A stretch of DNA of 64,000 nt from Melanocharis versteri. Lineage: Eukaryota > Chordata > Aves > Passeriformes > Melanocharitidae. Position numbers and translations under genes: made by a program. The stretch covers positions 657,854 through 721,853 of the forward strand of contig VZTG01009131.1 of the NCBI GenBank assembly GCA_013397845.1, read 5' to 3'. Positions 36,801-51,271 of the stretch are shown here, piece by piece (position 1 is the stretch's first letter; each line of letters starts with the position of its first letter). The notes beneath the pieces are model-generated. The model saw nothing but the letters and a program-made list of their open reading frames with translations. It made no database searches and had not been told where the DNA came from.

Positions 36801-39800
36801 TATGTGCATTCAGTCAAGTGTTCGTAAAAGAGAAAATGCTTCTTTTTGTCTTCCTCTTTGGTTACACGCAGTAATAAACTGAGTTCCAAGAGTAAACTAC
36901 TAAGTCTAAACTTCTTGAAAACAACCATTAATTTCATGTCCATGACTTTTTCTATGTGTCCCAGCAGCTGATTGCAATCACCAGTGCCAGTGTTTGGACA
37001 GTCGCGCATCTGATTTGTTACACTGAAGTTACACATCTCAGTGCATTATCAGTTCCTGCAGTAAATGGCACTTACAAATTGTGCAAGGATTGCGTAATCC
37101 TTTGCAGTGGATTGTATGATTTGAATTATAATTAGATGCCAGGCTAAGTACTCTTTTTGTCATACAAAAGGGTTTCTGAAAAAAAGGAAAATAATCTAGT
37201 CACTGTTGGAGTCTTTTCTGTATATTTTTATTGAAAGGCCTGTCACTTTATTTGATGAGTAGTGTCTTCAGATTAGTGCTGCTTTCTTAACTGTGTCTAA
37301 TCTCATTTGACTTAAGCATCGTGGAATAATAAAAAAATCAATGTAGCATAGGTTTGTTTTGAAGTCAAGGAGGGGGTTAGCAAATCAGTAAACATTAGTT
37401 CATCATGTTTAATTAGAAAACAGGAATTTTCTGAAACCATTAAACAGGATCTTAACAAACAAATTGGATGTAGGCTTATTAATTTATAGTGAAGTTCTGG
37501 TGTGAAAACCGAAAACTTTAAATCTGACTCTGTTTTCCTTTATACAGAAATTACAAAACAGTTTGTCTATATAGTTTTAGTAGCTCCTTCAATAATGTGA
37601 AGCATTTCTTTTAGTCCCCTTCCACCAACCTATGAAGTTGAAAAAATTAATATTTGTCTCCATCTTTGGATCATTTGCAAGAACTAAAAGAGCATAAACA
37701 ACTCAGAAATTCCTTTATATATCAATATATCAAATGCAAATACATGAACTGTGCAGTGTTAGAGCAGTGACCTTCAACCAGACTCTAAGTCAAGAATTTC
37801 TGTTTCCAAGGCTTCTCATTCTTGCTGAGTATTTTCCTGGCATAATGTATGGATCTTTTGTGATGTGTTGTTTGCTGGAGAATGAATGGAGGCCCTCTGG
37901 CTCATTTATCCTACTGTCTCACTTGGGATTTGAACTATTTTGCTAGAAAAGAATGTCTAGTGCTCTCACTTTCAACTCTAATCCCCCATCATTAAGCTTG
38001 CTATAGCAGTTCCCTGTTGCATAACTATTTTCTCAGCCAGATAGCCTAGTGATAGTTTTGAAGGGTAGCTAAGATTTACAGGATATTGTACGCTTGTGCT
38101 TTTGAAGCTCTCCGTCATAAATACGTTATATCTTAGAATGAGAAAAAATACCTCTATTTTGAGGTATTTTATTTCACTTAATTTTATTTCACTTCCTCCA
38201 TACACTTTCTTTTTTCAGTTTGGTGTGTCTCTTTTTGTATTGTCCTTGCCTCAAACAGTTGAAATTAGGGCTAGCTGATACCTTGTCATAACACTGACAT
38301 AAAAGCTCTAGTAGACTGAAAAGCACTGTGGATTGTTTTGGTTGGGTTTATTGGGACGTGGGGAGTTTGCTGTTTAGTTTTGTTTTTATAAAAAAAAGAC
38401 TCACTTTGTACGCAGGCAGATACCATTAAAGAAGACAAATACTATTATTAAATATATCCGTCTTGATATCAAATTCAAGGAAATTATTACCTACTATAAG
38501 GTAATTTGGGATTTTTTTCATTACAATTCCCCAATATTAGTGGTTTTTTTCTTACCCTACATCACAACTACTCAGAATATTAACTTTTTTTTTTTAATTG
38601 CATACCTCTGCTGTTAACTTTCCCTTAAGACTTGCCAAAATAAAGCTATTAAAAAAAAATGCCTTGAGGACGGCATCACTTTATAGGAATTCAGTCAGAA
38701 GACAACAGACCAACTGATGCAATTCAACTATGGAATTTTTTTTTTATTAATGGGGAGAAAAATTATGTATTTAAAAAATAGAAACCTGTTATCTAGGCAA
38801 CTCTTGATGTACTTCTAGAGCTATTAACATGTTTACAGACTCTTCCACTAGTGAAACTGCACTATTGCTCATATAACAGTAGGGGGGAAAAAAAAAACAA
38901 GGAAAATTTTAGTCATTCTCATGTGTCAGCTTTTTCTCTAATCATGTTCCACTGCAGGTTTTCAGCTATTTGTTTTGGTCTGTGTGAGATTCCTGTTCTC
39001 TATTCTCCTTACTCTCCCTACTAACTTCAGCTTAAAATGTTCTTGATGTCTTTTCATCTGACTGGTTTTAGCTACTGTTTTTCTTCCTCTTTACTGCATC
39101 TCACATTTATCTGTGTCTTTCTTATTAATACAGAGTTTATTTCTTACTTTTTGAAAATGCTATTAGAAGGATTCTCTAGAAGTGGAATCCATGAAACTGT
39201 AAGAAGAAAAGTGAAAAGTTAAAGGACAAGATACCTTGAGGAGGAGCATAAAATAGAGTTGTTTAGTTATACCAAGAGAGAGAATGACTTTAAAAAAAGG
39301 GCAGTAAAATTTTTAAATATCAGAATTAGCAAAAATGGTCTAGGAAACTAATCATATTACTTTGCTCAAGAAGTTTGGGGACCATCAATAAGTGCAGTGC
39401 TCTTGATAGGTGTTCCACTGTGTTTCCATGTACAAGTTCTGTATACCCATGCCCAGCCATGTCGTTAGAACTGAGAGCAGAAAATTTCCATATAAAGTAT
39501 CTTACAGAAATATTCCTTTATATTGTAGCTTAAAGTACTTGAGAGACTTTAATATAGTTCTCTCAACTATACACTTTAGTACAATGACTACTGTGTTACA
39601 GATTGGTGCACTTCCTTCACCAAATTTCTACATTTATCAGTTAGCGTGACTTTTAAAATTAACAACGGTACTTGTGCTAGTAAACTGCAGGTTTTACAGT
39701 GCAATGCTCTCAGTCTTGAAACTCGCTTACCCTCCTGTGCGAGCAGAGAACAGCCCCTCTTCCTGCAGCAAGCCTAACGCAGGCTCGCTTGGAAAGCCTT

Positions 39801-41540
39801 CCATTGAACAAGCCCCCCAGGATGGGAGATGAGCTAGGTTCTGGTTTAGTTCCCTTTCGTGGAATGCTACTGCTGATGTGCAAGTCTGTGTTATTTTTGC
39901 ATGCAGATTTACTTTTGTATTGTAAACACTTAGAATATCTTTGAAATAGGTGGGGTATTAAATGAAAGGAAATATATCAAAGCAGAGCTGCTGTTACCAC
40001 TGCAGGGAGTTGTAACCGAGCTGTCTTTGTCTTTTGCTCTTCTAATGAGAATGCATAAAGCTTCAGAGAGATGTAGAGGAAACATTTTATAAGTTAAACT
40101 CCAGTGCTTAAAACCACTGAAGCTCTCCTTTCAGGCTGTACGTGATACAATATAAAATTTGTGATGAGTTTATCTGGTAATTGCAAGATTACAGCCAACA
40201 AAATCAAAGGCAAAGTAATACTAGAGGTAGAAGCCCAGTGCTTCACCTGCAATGCATTAGGATTTTAACCCAAACTAAGATACATTTGTGTCACTGAACA
40301 GGTGTTCAGATATTGCTGCAAATTAAGGGCTTGGCTCAAGCAATCAGCTTTGCTCTGAACCTCAGCTGAGATCCTCTAAATTGCACTTGAGAACAGAAGT
40401 TCTACTTGAAGGTGTCCTACCCTGCAGTAGTATGGATTATCCTGCCTCTGCAGTCGTGCTGTTCCTGAAGCAGATTGCTGCAGAATGTGGTGAGGCGAGG
40501 CTGGAGAGCTTCTGAGGAAGAGGGTCAGTGCACAGCACAGTGTCAAAAGGAGCTTGTCATGAGGAACGCTGCAGGACAGAAGTCAGCAGGTAAGGAAAGC
40601 TCAGTGGTGTTGACTGAGAAATCAGTAGAATCCAGCCTCCATTTAAGGATGGTGCATGGCTTGAATGCAGGAACACTGCATCACAGAGTAGGAGGGAAAC
40701 AGGAAGGGACTGGAAAGAAATCCTTTGGGCTATCTGCAGAAATACCAATAAAACTGGTATGTAGACAGATTTGGTAAGGAATTAAGCTTGCTACCACAAA
40801 ATTAATCAAAAACACTCTGAACAAATTTGAATTGGCATTGCAAGTTTAGACTGGCTCAGCATTTTGTGTTATCTATCTGTGGTGCTTTTTATCTGTCTCT
40901 AGTACTCTTGGCACTGCCTATACCATATCTTCAAAGGGAAAGGAAGTAGTTCTTTGTTTATGAGACTTGCCCTGCATTTACAAAAATATGACTGGTAGCA
41001 TTTTTGCTTGTAAGCTCGCTTGATTCAAAGAAATTCCTGACTTGCTGCTACTGTTTTTTTCCAACTAGAACTCAAGTATTTTAACATTTAAACTTGTTAG
41101 CTGTTTGGGTCCAAAGGTGTACTAAAAACCAAGTTACTGCTTTTTGCATATACAGTCAGATGTAAGTAAAGGATCTGACTGACTCTTACAGACAGATTGA
41201 CTTACTGAGAAAGTTGATGAGGTTATGACCCATCTTGCCATTTATGGCTGAGCTCTCCATAAAGCAGCTTCCTATGTATTACAATTTTTAGCCCAACTTT
41301 TAATGGTACTCGGACATTTTTTTTAATGCTGGTAGTCTCAGTGCAAGTTATGTAGTATTATGAGTTCTAGCCCTAGCTGTCATGTATACAAGGACATTCA
41401 GTTTCAAAACCAGAGAAAACATCAATCTGAAATTAAAACAGAATTTATATTAAAACTTCATTTGTTCCAGCTTTGTGCCCAGTGCCTTACAGAATCATTC
41501 TCACTGAATACAATAGTTTATTTTAATAAACCTGTTTATT
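30871..41540. other. Long non-coding stretch, intron-like
   Basis: AT-rich sequence without a protein-like exon I can support. It holds a (TCA)n microsatellite at 34031-34048, homopolymer A/T runs and small inverted repeats such as AAAATACCTC-TATTTT-GAGGTATTTT at 38145-38170. A segment at 40454-40589 has exon-like splice signals. A 131-codon open frame at 36378-36773 has no recognisable domain. Confidence 0.4.
34031..34048. repeat. (TCA)n microsatellite
   Basis: Six consecutive TCA triplets are followed by an ATAATAATGATA tail. Confidence 0.85.
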
Positions 41541-41544
41541 TGGT

Positions 41545-41590
41545 CTTGACTATCTTAAAGGTCTTTTCCAACCAAATGATTCTATGATTA
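41545..41590 (+). mobile_element. CR1 LINE extreme 3' tail
   Basis: AAAGGTCTTTTCCAACCAAA is followed by TGATTCTATGATT. This is the CR1 3' terminus with its ATTCTATG-type end, in + orientation. Only the last few dozen bases remain recognisable. Confidence 0.7.
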
Positions 41591-44500
41591 TTGATCATCT
41601 TCAGGAAATGCACTATTTTTCTTTTCCTTTTTAATTATGAGTTGATTAAAAAGAAACAAATCAGTGAGTGATTTTACTTTCCGAGGGTGTCGAATTTGCA
41701 AATAAATTATTTTTAACTTCAAAGTAAATTTTTTTTGTTGCTTACTATGCAGCTTTTTGAATCTGGAGGTAGCAACTAGCATGTTATGTTCAGCTCTCAC
41801 CCCCTAAACAGCTCTTATCACTTTGTTGTAAGATATAAGTCAACAAAAATGAGTGCATAAATAGATAGGAGAATGTACCAGGCATGACTCTGTGGCTTGG
41901 AGTACCAAACTAATGAGGAGGAGTGAGAGGCAAAGAGTAGGAAGGAGGAGACAAATCCTGTTGTTGACTACACCGTTCAGGAGTTAAGAGCAGCCAAGCA
42001 GTAAGAATATATATATACACAAGAGCAAAGGCAGATTGCAGAGTAAAAATGCTCAGGACTACTAAACTCTTGGAGAAAAGGAGAAACCAAGCTCAGATAA
42101 ACTAAACCTTTTGTTCTAATCCATTTCAATGCAAAATCAGCTTGGTTTGCTCAAACCACATTTATCAGTGTCTTAAGCTAAGAAGATTGATTTAGCATTG
42201 GGGTTTGCGAGAAGTGCCACCATAGTCCTTCCTTTTGTTCCACTGCAAAAACTGCCACGTAGGTGCAGAGTGAAGCACAACTTGAGAGCACATTTGTCTG
42301 TTGGTCATAATTTAGCAAATGCACCTGTGATGTATTTTGTTGTTATTTCTGCCGCCAGTTTGATTCTCATCACAGTCAATTTTGGTAGATTAGATAGCAC
42401 TCAAATCCTAGAGTTAATTAGTCGTGTGAATATCTCAGCCTTTTAAAAAAAGCTGTGTTATTTGTATGACACAAATTTGTAGAATTTCTTGAAAGAAAGA
42501 CCTAAGTTAACCATAAAGTTTCAAACACCAGAAGGCAAATAAAAAGAATTTTTTTTTAAAAAGTGGAGCTTTTTCAGCAGTTCTCTGTCTCTGAGCAGCC
42601 TTATTAAAAAAATATGGCAGTCCTACTATTTCCTTCCCATTCTGAAGGACAGAAGAGCTGAAGAGGAATGTATTAAATGATAAAACATTTCAGAAACCCA
42701 CTGTAGTAACTAGTAGTTAAAGAACTTGAGACAGGCTGTGATCCTGAATCTGCACGTTTTTAAAAAACACACACTGTGCAGGGGCACAGTTTTGTGTTTT
42801 CAGTAAAACAGGACCATTTCACGTACCCAGTTTAGCATCTGACCACACAAATGGTGTGCAGTGGAGCTGAGGAACTTCTGGGTTGTTATGGAGGAATCAA
42901 AAGGAGCAGGACTAGAATGTTGAAGTTGGATCAGTCCACAGTAAAATTTTAGCATGGAATCACAGATGTAAATCCCCTCTCCCCACAGAGAGCTTAGCAT
43001 GCTAGCTTTAATCAGATTTCTGATTAAATGGCATATGTATTTACAGTCTGTTACTGTTGGGTGCATTATAGGCTCTGGCTGTTCAAGCTGAGAAGCAGCT
43101 GTGGAGTCTTTTCAGCAGTGAATACTGGCTCAATTTCAGCACTCAACTAACACGCTGCTTGTGCAGGTAGGATGAACTCCCATCTAGCTACAAAAGACAG
43201 ACATACAGGAAGAGGAAAGATTTAGTAGACTGTAGTGACCAACACTTTCTGTTTAAGTGTTTGATGATCTTAGTTCTATTTATTCATTTGAGTCTGATCA
43301 CATAAATACAGTTACAATTAGCTCTAGGCTTCAAAAGATCTGCTAAGTTGCTTGTACTGAATGTATTTGGAGATTAGTACTAGTCTTTTCTGGTGATGTG
43401 CTAGGTTCATTAATACTTGATCACCTGATTGCTGTCATATCACCTGCATTAAGCACAAACATTTGCCATTTCTGGGAATCAGAAAACATAACCAGTACAT
43501 TCATTTTAACTTTAGACCAGTGTCGGGAGAATGTACAATAACTAATCTGGGCATAGAGACTGAGTTAGGGTATTGCTCCCACACTGGGTCAAGTATTGCA
43601 ATCTGCAAGAGCAAAGTGACACTTCCAAAATTTTTTGAACTAATTTGTACTAGTGGAGTGCCACATCTGCATTCCATGTGAAGTGCAAGAACATTTGCAT
43701 GAATTGGACCAAAAGTCTCTTCCTAGGACAAACTCTTGCTTATACAAGTGTTGTAAGAACATAAGTATACAGGGATATTTACTATCCCAGCATGTCACCA
43801 CAGCTGGTGGTAATTCATCCTGTAAGAATTTTCAGAGATTTTGGTTGTGTCTTTGTTTTAAATAGGTTTTTTTATTTGTTGTTTTATCTGCATATACTAT
43901 TTTTTAAACTCACTTATCCTTTTGCTACCCAGGACATCAGTGACATTATGTTTCCCATTGAACAAGATTGTGTGAAAAACTGCTGCTTCTGTTTTAGAAC
44001 TTCAGCTTAATAATTAAAAATATGTTGATGTTATGAAATGGAGAAAGTTGCACTCCTGTATGTAAGGAAAATAAAGCATGGTTAGTCTATGCCTTCCATA
44101 AGCAGTACATAAAGAATGATGAACCACTGTCTTAGTTGTTTCTTGTAAGCTACTGGTGATAAGTATTGACATCTCACCAAAGGAAAATACCCGATTTGAA
44201 GTCTGTCATAAAGATAAAGTAGCTTGATGTCTGTTGCATTTTTTGTGAGACTTCTGGCATGAAAATCTGCCGTGTGGTTGCTGAGTTGCTGAGTCAGTAT
44301 GTATTTAACTCCTGATTGGTACTTTGTAGACTATTTATCTTTACATAAACATTGGCCAGAACAGCATATACAAGTTGAGTAATGTTTTGTACTTATTTCT
44401 CTGTAGTCTGTAACAGATTTGCTAAATGTTGGATTGACATAAAAATCCATGTTAGAAGTATCCCTTCAGTGCCTAGACTGCCAAAAGTATTTATGCTAAT

Positions 44501-47500
44501 AGTTTCTTTTCAGAGAATCCTGTATCCTTATGTTCTTCAAAATGATTTGTCAAAATTTTACCAAAAATATTCTGGGCTTCAAACAATTTGAACAAGGAAA
44601 CATGAAACAAATCAGGGACTAAAATAAATGAATTAGAGTATTGATAGTCTGTTCAGCCTAAAAATGTGGTACTGCATATTCCTAATAGCTCTGTCTGCTC
44701 TGAGCTATTCTGGTAAAACCACTCCTCTAGGTTCAGGCTGAACAGCATGTGTAATGTCTGTGGCAGTCTGAGCCTTGGAGATGGAATTGGGTGAACAGAG
44801 TAGTCTATTCAGATAAATGTAGGGGATTCATTCACATGGAAATCATTCCTGGCACAGTTGAAACAAAGTACGAGTGAAAGAGGAAACAAAAAGGAGCCAC
44901 GGCGAGCTGCACTCCCAGCACCAGTAAATCAGCAGAGCTTCATTGTTCACGATAAATGTAAGTTACTTTACATCACATCAGTCTCACACACAGTTTTAAC
45001 AGATGGTGGTGACACATAGTCCTACACTAAAAGATTGCTTTAGATTAATTTGAAACCTGATTCTTAGTTATGTTACACATTATACTAGTGTAACAGCAAG
45101 CTTGAAAGTGAAATTATTTTCACTTTCCTTAAAAGCCCATAGATGTTTTTCTATAGTACTGAAAAGTTGGATGAGACTAGTTTAAATCAGTAAAGGGTAG
45201 AAAAAGTGCTCAGCTAGCTAGTACCAGTGAAAACCTGGCATGATACTTAAGAAATCTGTATTTTTCTCAATTTTGTTGTGTCAGATGTGCTTCCACTAGG
45301 AGGAGTTGTCATCATATCCTTACCCTGTAAGATTATCAGACTTGTGCTTTTATTTAACTCATTTGATGAAAATGTGATAGTTCACATTGTAACTATAAAC
45401 AGTCTATAAAGTTCACCTATGTCTACCTAGCTTGTAGTACACAAACTCCTAATTGGGAGCAATATAAATATGAAAAGAAGCTTTCATCTTATGGTATCCT
45501 ACAAGCAAACTTAAGTTTGTCATTTGCATTATGGCAAAAATTAAATGCATTTCTTAGAGATTACAATTAATTTTCATGTTTTCCATAGAACTTTGAGAAT
45601 TTCAGAGTTTTAAATTATATTTTAATAGTCACAGTTAGGGGAAAAGCTTGAAATTGAATACCTAGAAATTCCCAGAAAGAGGAAAGAAAAGTAAAAGTTA
45701 AATCTCATACGTACACAGTCTTAGGATTTTTTTTAATATCTTTTTTTTTAATACATTTGTTGCAAATACTGATTTTGACTTTAAAATATGGTGGTTTAGA
45801 AGTTCCAGTGGGACTTTTTTTATTTGTATTTTAAATTCAACGTAATATAGTCACTGCTTGAATTTAAGTTCTTGTTTTGATCTGTTTGCCAATGAAGTGT
45901 TGCAAGATAGTGGTGTATTAGGTGGTACACAGTTTTGCCTTGTTTTTGCGACTGTTTTCCTGCACTCATCCCTTTTCAACAGATTATGAAATATGATTCT
46001 AGTAAAATGTGTGTTTTGGTCACTTTTCAGCAATATAGATTCCCATGGGATAAAGAGATAGAGACGTTAATCAAGCCCATCCTTTCATGAACAGAGAAAT
46101 GGGGTTGTTTAAAAATACATCAACTTGGTATGCTTAAAAGACTTACAGATGGTTCTAGAGCAAAAAAACTCATATTTTAAACCGCTTGGGTATCACAACC
46201 TAAAACTGAAGTTTTCCATGCAACTTTATCATTTCTACTGTTCAAGGGCCTTGATTTTTGCACTGAATCAAAAAGCTACAGTGACTTAGAGTGCTGCCAC
46301 TCCGCAGAGAATTATCAATCCTTTTACTGTAGTTGTTCCCAGAACACAGTTGGCCAAAGTAAGGAAGTCTGTGCCTCACTTGCTTTATTTTCCAGTCCAG
46401 GATACATTAAAGGGTTTATGTTTACATGCAGACTCTGTTCTGGATGGCAGAGGAGTTCATAACCTGTAGCAAGATTTGACTGGACACTTAATGTCTCAAA
46501 TTTTCACTTTTGCTGTTTAAGCAGCTCCTTGTCATTGCTTGCTTTGTGGCAGCACAAGCTTTTTTGTGGATGTACAGTGAAGGAAAGAAGACACCTGAGT
46601 TGACTTGAAATAACGGCCCCTTCCTCTGGGTAATTTTCTCTGCCAGGTCAAGTCTCTTTTACTTTTTTTTTCATTATTTTCTTGTGCGTTTTCTATGTTA
46701 TAACAGGGATTTATCAGAGGTACTACTTTGATCATTTTATTTCTTTGTTTCATTTTGTTAAACGAACATCACTGTAAGAACATGAGCCATTTTTTACATT
46801 ATATTCTTATGCTTTCTTTTTTCCTCTTCACCCTTGATGCCCTGTGCACGAGATTTCTACATAGGTCATATTCCCATCTATGAAATTTTCTTACTTAGGT
46901 GGTTCCTCCCTTGTAAGATGTTTTTTTCATGGAAGTCTGGAGTTGGAATCTGATTGTACTAATTATTACAACAAGTAATTGTCACCTATTATTGCTTTTC
47001 ATGCAGAGTTAACCAAAATGTCAAGGTTTTGCATATTGTTCATACCTGAAGAAAAGAACAGTGATCATTTACTTGTGATGTCATCCAGTTTATATGCAAT
47101 GTACCAAGCTCTGTTCCTGTGAATACAGAAAGGAAGGAATTTTTGGTCCTCGTTTCCAACTCCTTTTAGCCACATTTCTTGGCCCAGTAAGTGCTTTCTG
47201 TGGACTGACTAGTGCACAGTGCCAGTATTTGTTTGATCAGTGTCTGACACTTTGGTTCTGCTGGTGGATTGCTTTTCAGGTATTTCTGGTGCTTCTGTCT
47301 CTTGCCCCGTCTTGCAGGTGCCCTTCCCTTTTTGCTAGCAGAAAAGATGGACTTGGCTTTATAATAGACTTCTTAATCAGTGTATTACCAACCAGCCCAT
47401 AGCTTTATTGGATTAGGTGAACCTTGTCCAATTCTTAACTGCAAAATTTATCAAATGCAGTAGGCTAGAGCAAGTGTCATGGAAATTATGGCAAATTACC

Positions 47501-47654
47501 ATTACTGTAGAAACAAATCTCAGAGAAGAAGGTTACTTTTCTCACTAAAATGTCAGCACTTCTGTGGAGATGAAGCAAGCATTGGGGTCATTGACTGGTA
47601 TCTTCTGGGTTTCCCACTCTGCATAATCCTTTTATAAAACAGTTATCTTTTGAG

Positions 47655-47719
47655 ATTTTTCCAAAATACACAGATTTACTGTGTATTTTCAGCTGTAAAT
47701 CTGTGTATTTTCAAAAATT
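47655..47719. repeat. Long perfect-stem inverted repeat (hairpin)
   Basis: The left arm 47663-47679 (AAAATACACAGATTTAC) is the exact reverse complement of 47695-47711, with a 15-base loop. Beyond a 2/1-base internal loop the stem continues for about five or six A-T pairs (TTTTT with AAAAA). Size and geometry resemble a small hairpin precursor or a miniature palindromic repeat. Confidence 0.85.
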
Positions 47720-50700
47720 AACTGTTCTACTTAAAACATATCTTACACTTGGCAAATTGTTTAAAGAAGAGAGAGGAGAAATAGAATTATGACCTGGGCT
47801 GCAAAAGAAGAGGTAGTTCTTTTGTATTATGATGGTAAAATCTCTGAGATGTGGCATCACAAGCTTCATGGCCACTCCCAATTTTTTTCGGTTTTCATTC
47901 TACAGCATTCAGAAACTGGCACTCCAATGGGCAGAAGCTTCCTGCCACTCAAACATGCATTGCAATACAACATTCCTGGATGAATTGCTTAGTTAAGCAT
48001 AAATAGTTGTGATCAGCAAAGGGCACAGACCTTCAGTCAGTGTTATTACTCAGTGCCACAACACAGGACTTGAGGTGTACAGGGCATTGCATGGGAAGGT
48101 CAGATTTATTGAGGCTGTAATTTAGAGGGTTTGTTGATTTCACTAATAACAGAAAAACATAAAAGTACATCTCAAATGGAAGTACATCAAAGTCTATCTG
48201 AAAACAAAACCGATGGGCCTTTCATTCAAGTTAGGAAAGCATGCCAAGATCAAGTGATTAAAAGCCTTAAGAAAAGTTACTTGGGCAGGTGTCCAATAAA
48301 TCAATTTATCCTAATAAATTATTTTGTCACAGCAGGAGGGTAGTTTTAATTTGGAAGTACAATCCAAGTCAATTTTGCTGAAATAGAAAAGGCACAATAA
48401 GGGAAATGACTTTCCAGATGAGATGAAATTGCTGGCTCTGCTGACTCACATGAGTAATTTTGTTGGGGACAGGATTACAGCATGATATGTGTCTTGATCC
48501 TTGTCATATTACTGCCTGAATCCCCAAGGGAGACTGGAAAAGGAGCATGAATTACTGTGCCTGGAATACTTACTGTAATCACACAGTGATTTGGAGTTAA
48601 TCGTGGTGCCTTTGTCATACACACATACGCATTTTTAAAAAATTACAGTGATGCTAATTTGACAAAACCATAGCTGAAGTAAGAATCTGGTATTACATAT
48701 CACTTACCTTGTGTTTGGGGTATAACAAGCCAACGTCAGCAGCAGCCTCTTTTAATGGTTCTGGGATACTGTGATAGAGGAAAGAAGCAGTGAATTATCA
48801 GTATTGTAAAGCATTGTAGTGTGAACAATTGGATTTAAAAGCTACATATAAAACACCTTTCTCTGTGCATTTGCATCACATGTGTCCCAATATGCATGAC
48901 TGCAGCTGTGAGAGAGAATGCAGGAAAGCACTCTGAATATAAAAGTTCAGTTCAGCTCAGTAGATCAGAGAGCCATGCTAGGAATCTCCCATTATTACTC
49001 ATTTCATAACTTTTTAGCAGTAACTTGATTTCATAAAAGCCTCTGAACAAGTAGTGTTCAGAATTAGAATTATATAAACCTAGGTTGGATTTAAATTGTT
49101 TATTTTTATGTGAAAACCCCTGAAATGGTATAAATTATGTGCATAGTTCTGCAAGACCTTCCACATAAGGAGTCCAGAATAACTTCACTCTTGAGCTTGT
49201 TAAGTAATAACAGAAGAAGTCTAACTGAATAAATAGAAGCAAGTCATGGAGCCTTAGTGGCTCTATCCCACAAAAATCTGGTGACCTGACCAAACCTATG
49301 GTGATCTCTTTTTGCATGTCCTTAGATGTACAGGAGCTGACAGTGTTTAGAATAGATAAATAGAACCGGGATCTTGTATTTCTCTGTAATACATGCTGGC
49401 ATTTATATTTTTCTTCCCTTCCTTTCTCTGGAAAGGAAGGATATTCATTTCTTAGTAGAGAAAAAATATATGCCCAAAATCTGCCACACACTTTGCCAGT
49501 GTGTTCATAATCATATTTTGCATCCTAAAAAATGTTGGCATCATCTGCCTTAAGGAAAAATTAATCCTGTTTTCAGCTATAAAAATTAATTATGTAAAAG
49601 TAGAAGAATAATAGGACATTCCCTCTGCCTACAACCACATCTCATAATTATATATTTAGTGGTTTTTACAATTTGTTTTGCAGTTCCATTTTACTCTTGA
49701 CCTTGATCAGGCTATGAATATATCTTGAGTCCTGACCACTAGGCTGTACCCTGCATCCAATGAACAGTGTAATACTGGTTAAATAAGAGTTGTTTGAGTT
49801 TATTCACCAAAACTGCCATTAGCAGAAAGACCAGAAAGGCAATTAGTTATCTTGTGAGAGAAAGGACATTTTTTCTCCTTCAGCTGTAGGAAGAAATTTT
49901 TCATTTAAACAAAAAGGATAGGTCTACCGAGATGTTGGCAAAGACTAAATAGCATGTAAAAGTGTGCCATAAATAATCCCATTCAAAGGTGCAATTGCAG
50001 TATATTTGAAAGCAATGAATCTTTTATTTCTTAGTATCTTGTCATACAAGGGCAACAACGTTTTCTGCTTGAATTTTGTTTTGTATGGGGGTTTGGAGGA
50101 CAGGGGTATTGGTTTTTTAGTTTAAAGTTATTTGTTGGTTTGGGGTTTTTTTGGTGTAAATTAATAACAGAGCAAATGCAGCTGGCCAAGTAAGATTAGA
50201 TAGCCACTGTTTATCACTGTATTGTTAAAGAGAATGTTGCTCTGTGGAAATTCTGGGATTCCTTTCATGCTTAGTGCAGAATTTCTCTTTGTTCTGGGAT
50301 GATAAGTGTGATGACTTTCTAGCAATTACTGTAGATTTTTTAAATTGTCATGCACTAATATGGAATCCTAAGTATTCACAATTAAATATAAAATTTGTAG
50401 TCTTAAAAAATATATTCTTAGTGAAGTTGTTACACAGTTTTGAAAACAAGCTCCTTTATGACAACAAATTTGAAGTCTCTTACTTTAAAATGTATGAACC
50501 AGAAAAGAGGTATTTGTCCATGGTTTTATTTATGTTTTATTCAACTAGCCGTGTTTTTCCTTTTATCTCTCTGAGAATCATACGCCCTTCATGCTGACCA
50601 TCTTGCAATCTGAAAGTACCTGTTTAAAGCAAGCCAATAAATGAAAGATGTCAGTGGCTGAGCTTGTCCTCGCCTCACATAAGAATGTTCTCTGTGGCTT

Positions 50701-51243
50701 TAACATTCCTCAAGGAAATTCTTTTGTGGTGTGTCAATTAAATGTGGAGATTTTCTGGTCAATGTTACTCCACAAGATACTCTTAGTTACTGGAATGCCA
50801 CTGTTCTTTAGATGTATACTCATCATCCATGGCCCGCAATATTTTCACAACAATGAAAAACCTGAAATAAAGCAAATTATAACAGAGTATTCCAATGGAC
50901 AATAGAGGGATTTCACAATGTGACTTGCAAATTAGCAGGTTTGTTCTTTAACAGACTATGAAGTGACAAATTCCAGAATTACAGCTTCCACAGTGTAATT
51001 GTGTATGTGTCTCTGAAGTGCAACCATTTTGACTTTTTTCCAAGGTTGAGCACTGAGGCAAAATTCACAGAGGCTTCCAAAACAACGTCTGGTCCAAAAC
51101 ATTTTGTATATTACTAACAGTTGCTGTTCTAACTGAGATGCTTTTAAAGTATTTCTAGGAATGTATTGTCCTTGGCACAAATAATACTGCTACAGCAGCC
51201 TACCTTTCTGCAGAACAGTGTTTTTAGGTTTGCAACTTCTATT

Positions 51244-51271
51244 AAAAAAAAAAAAGAGAGAGAGAGAGAGG
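51244..51271. repeat. A-run and (AG)n microsatellite
   Basis: About twelve A are followed by eight AG dinucleotides. Confidence 0.85.
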
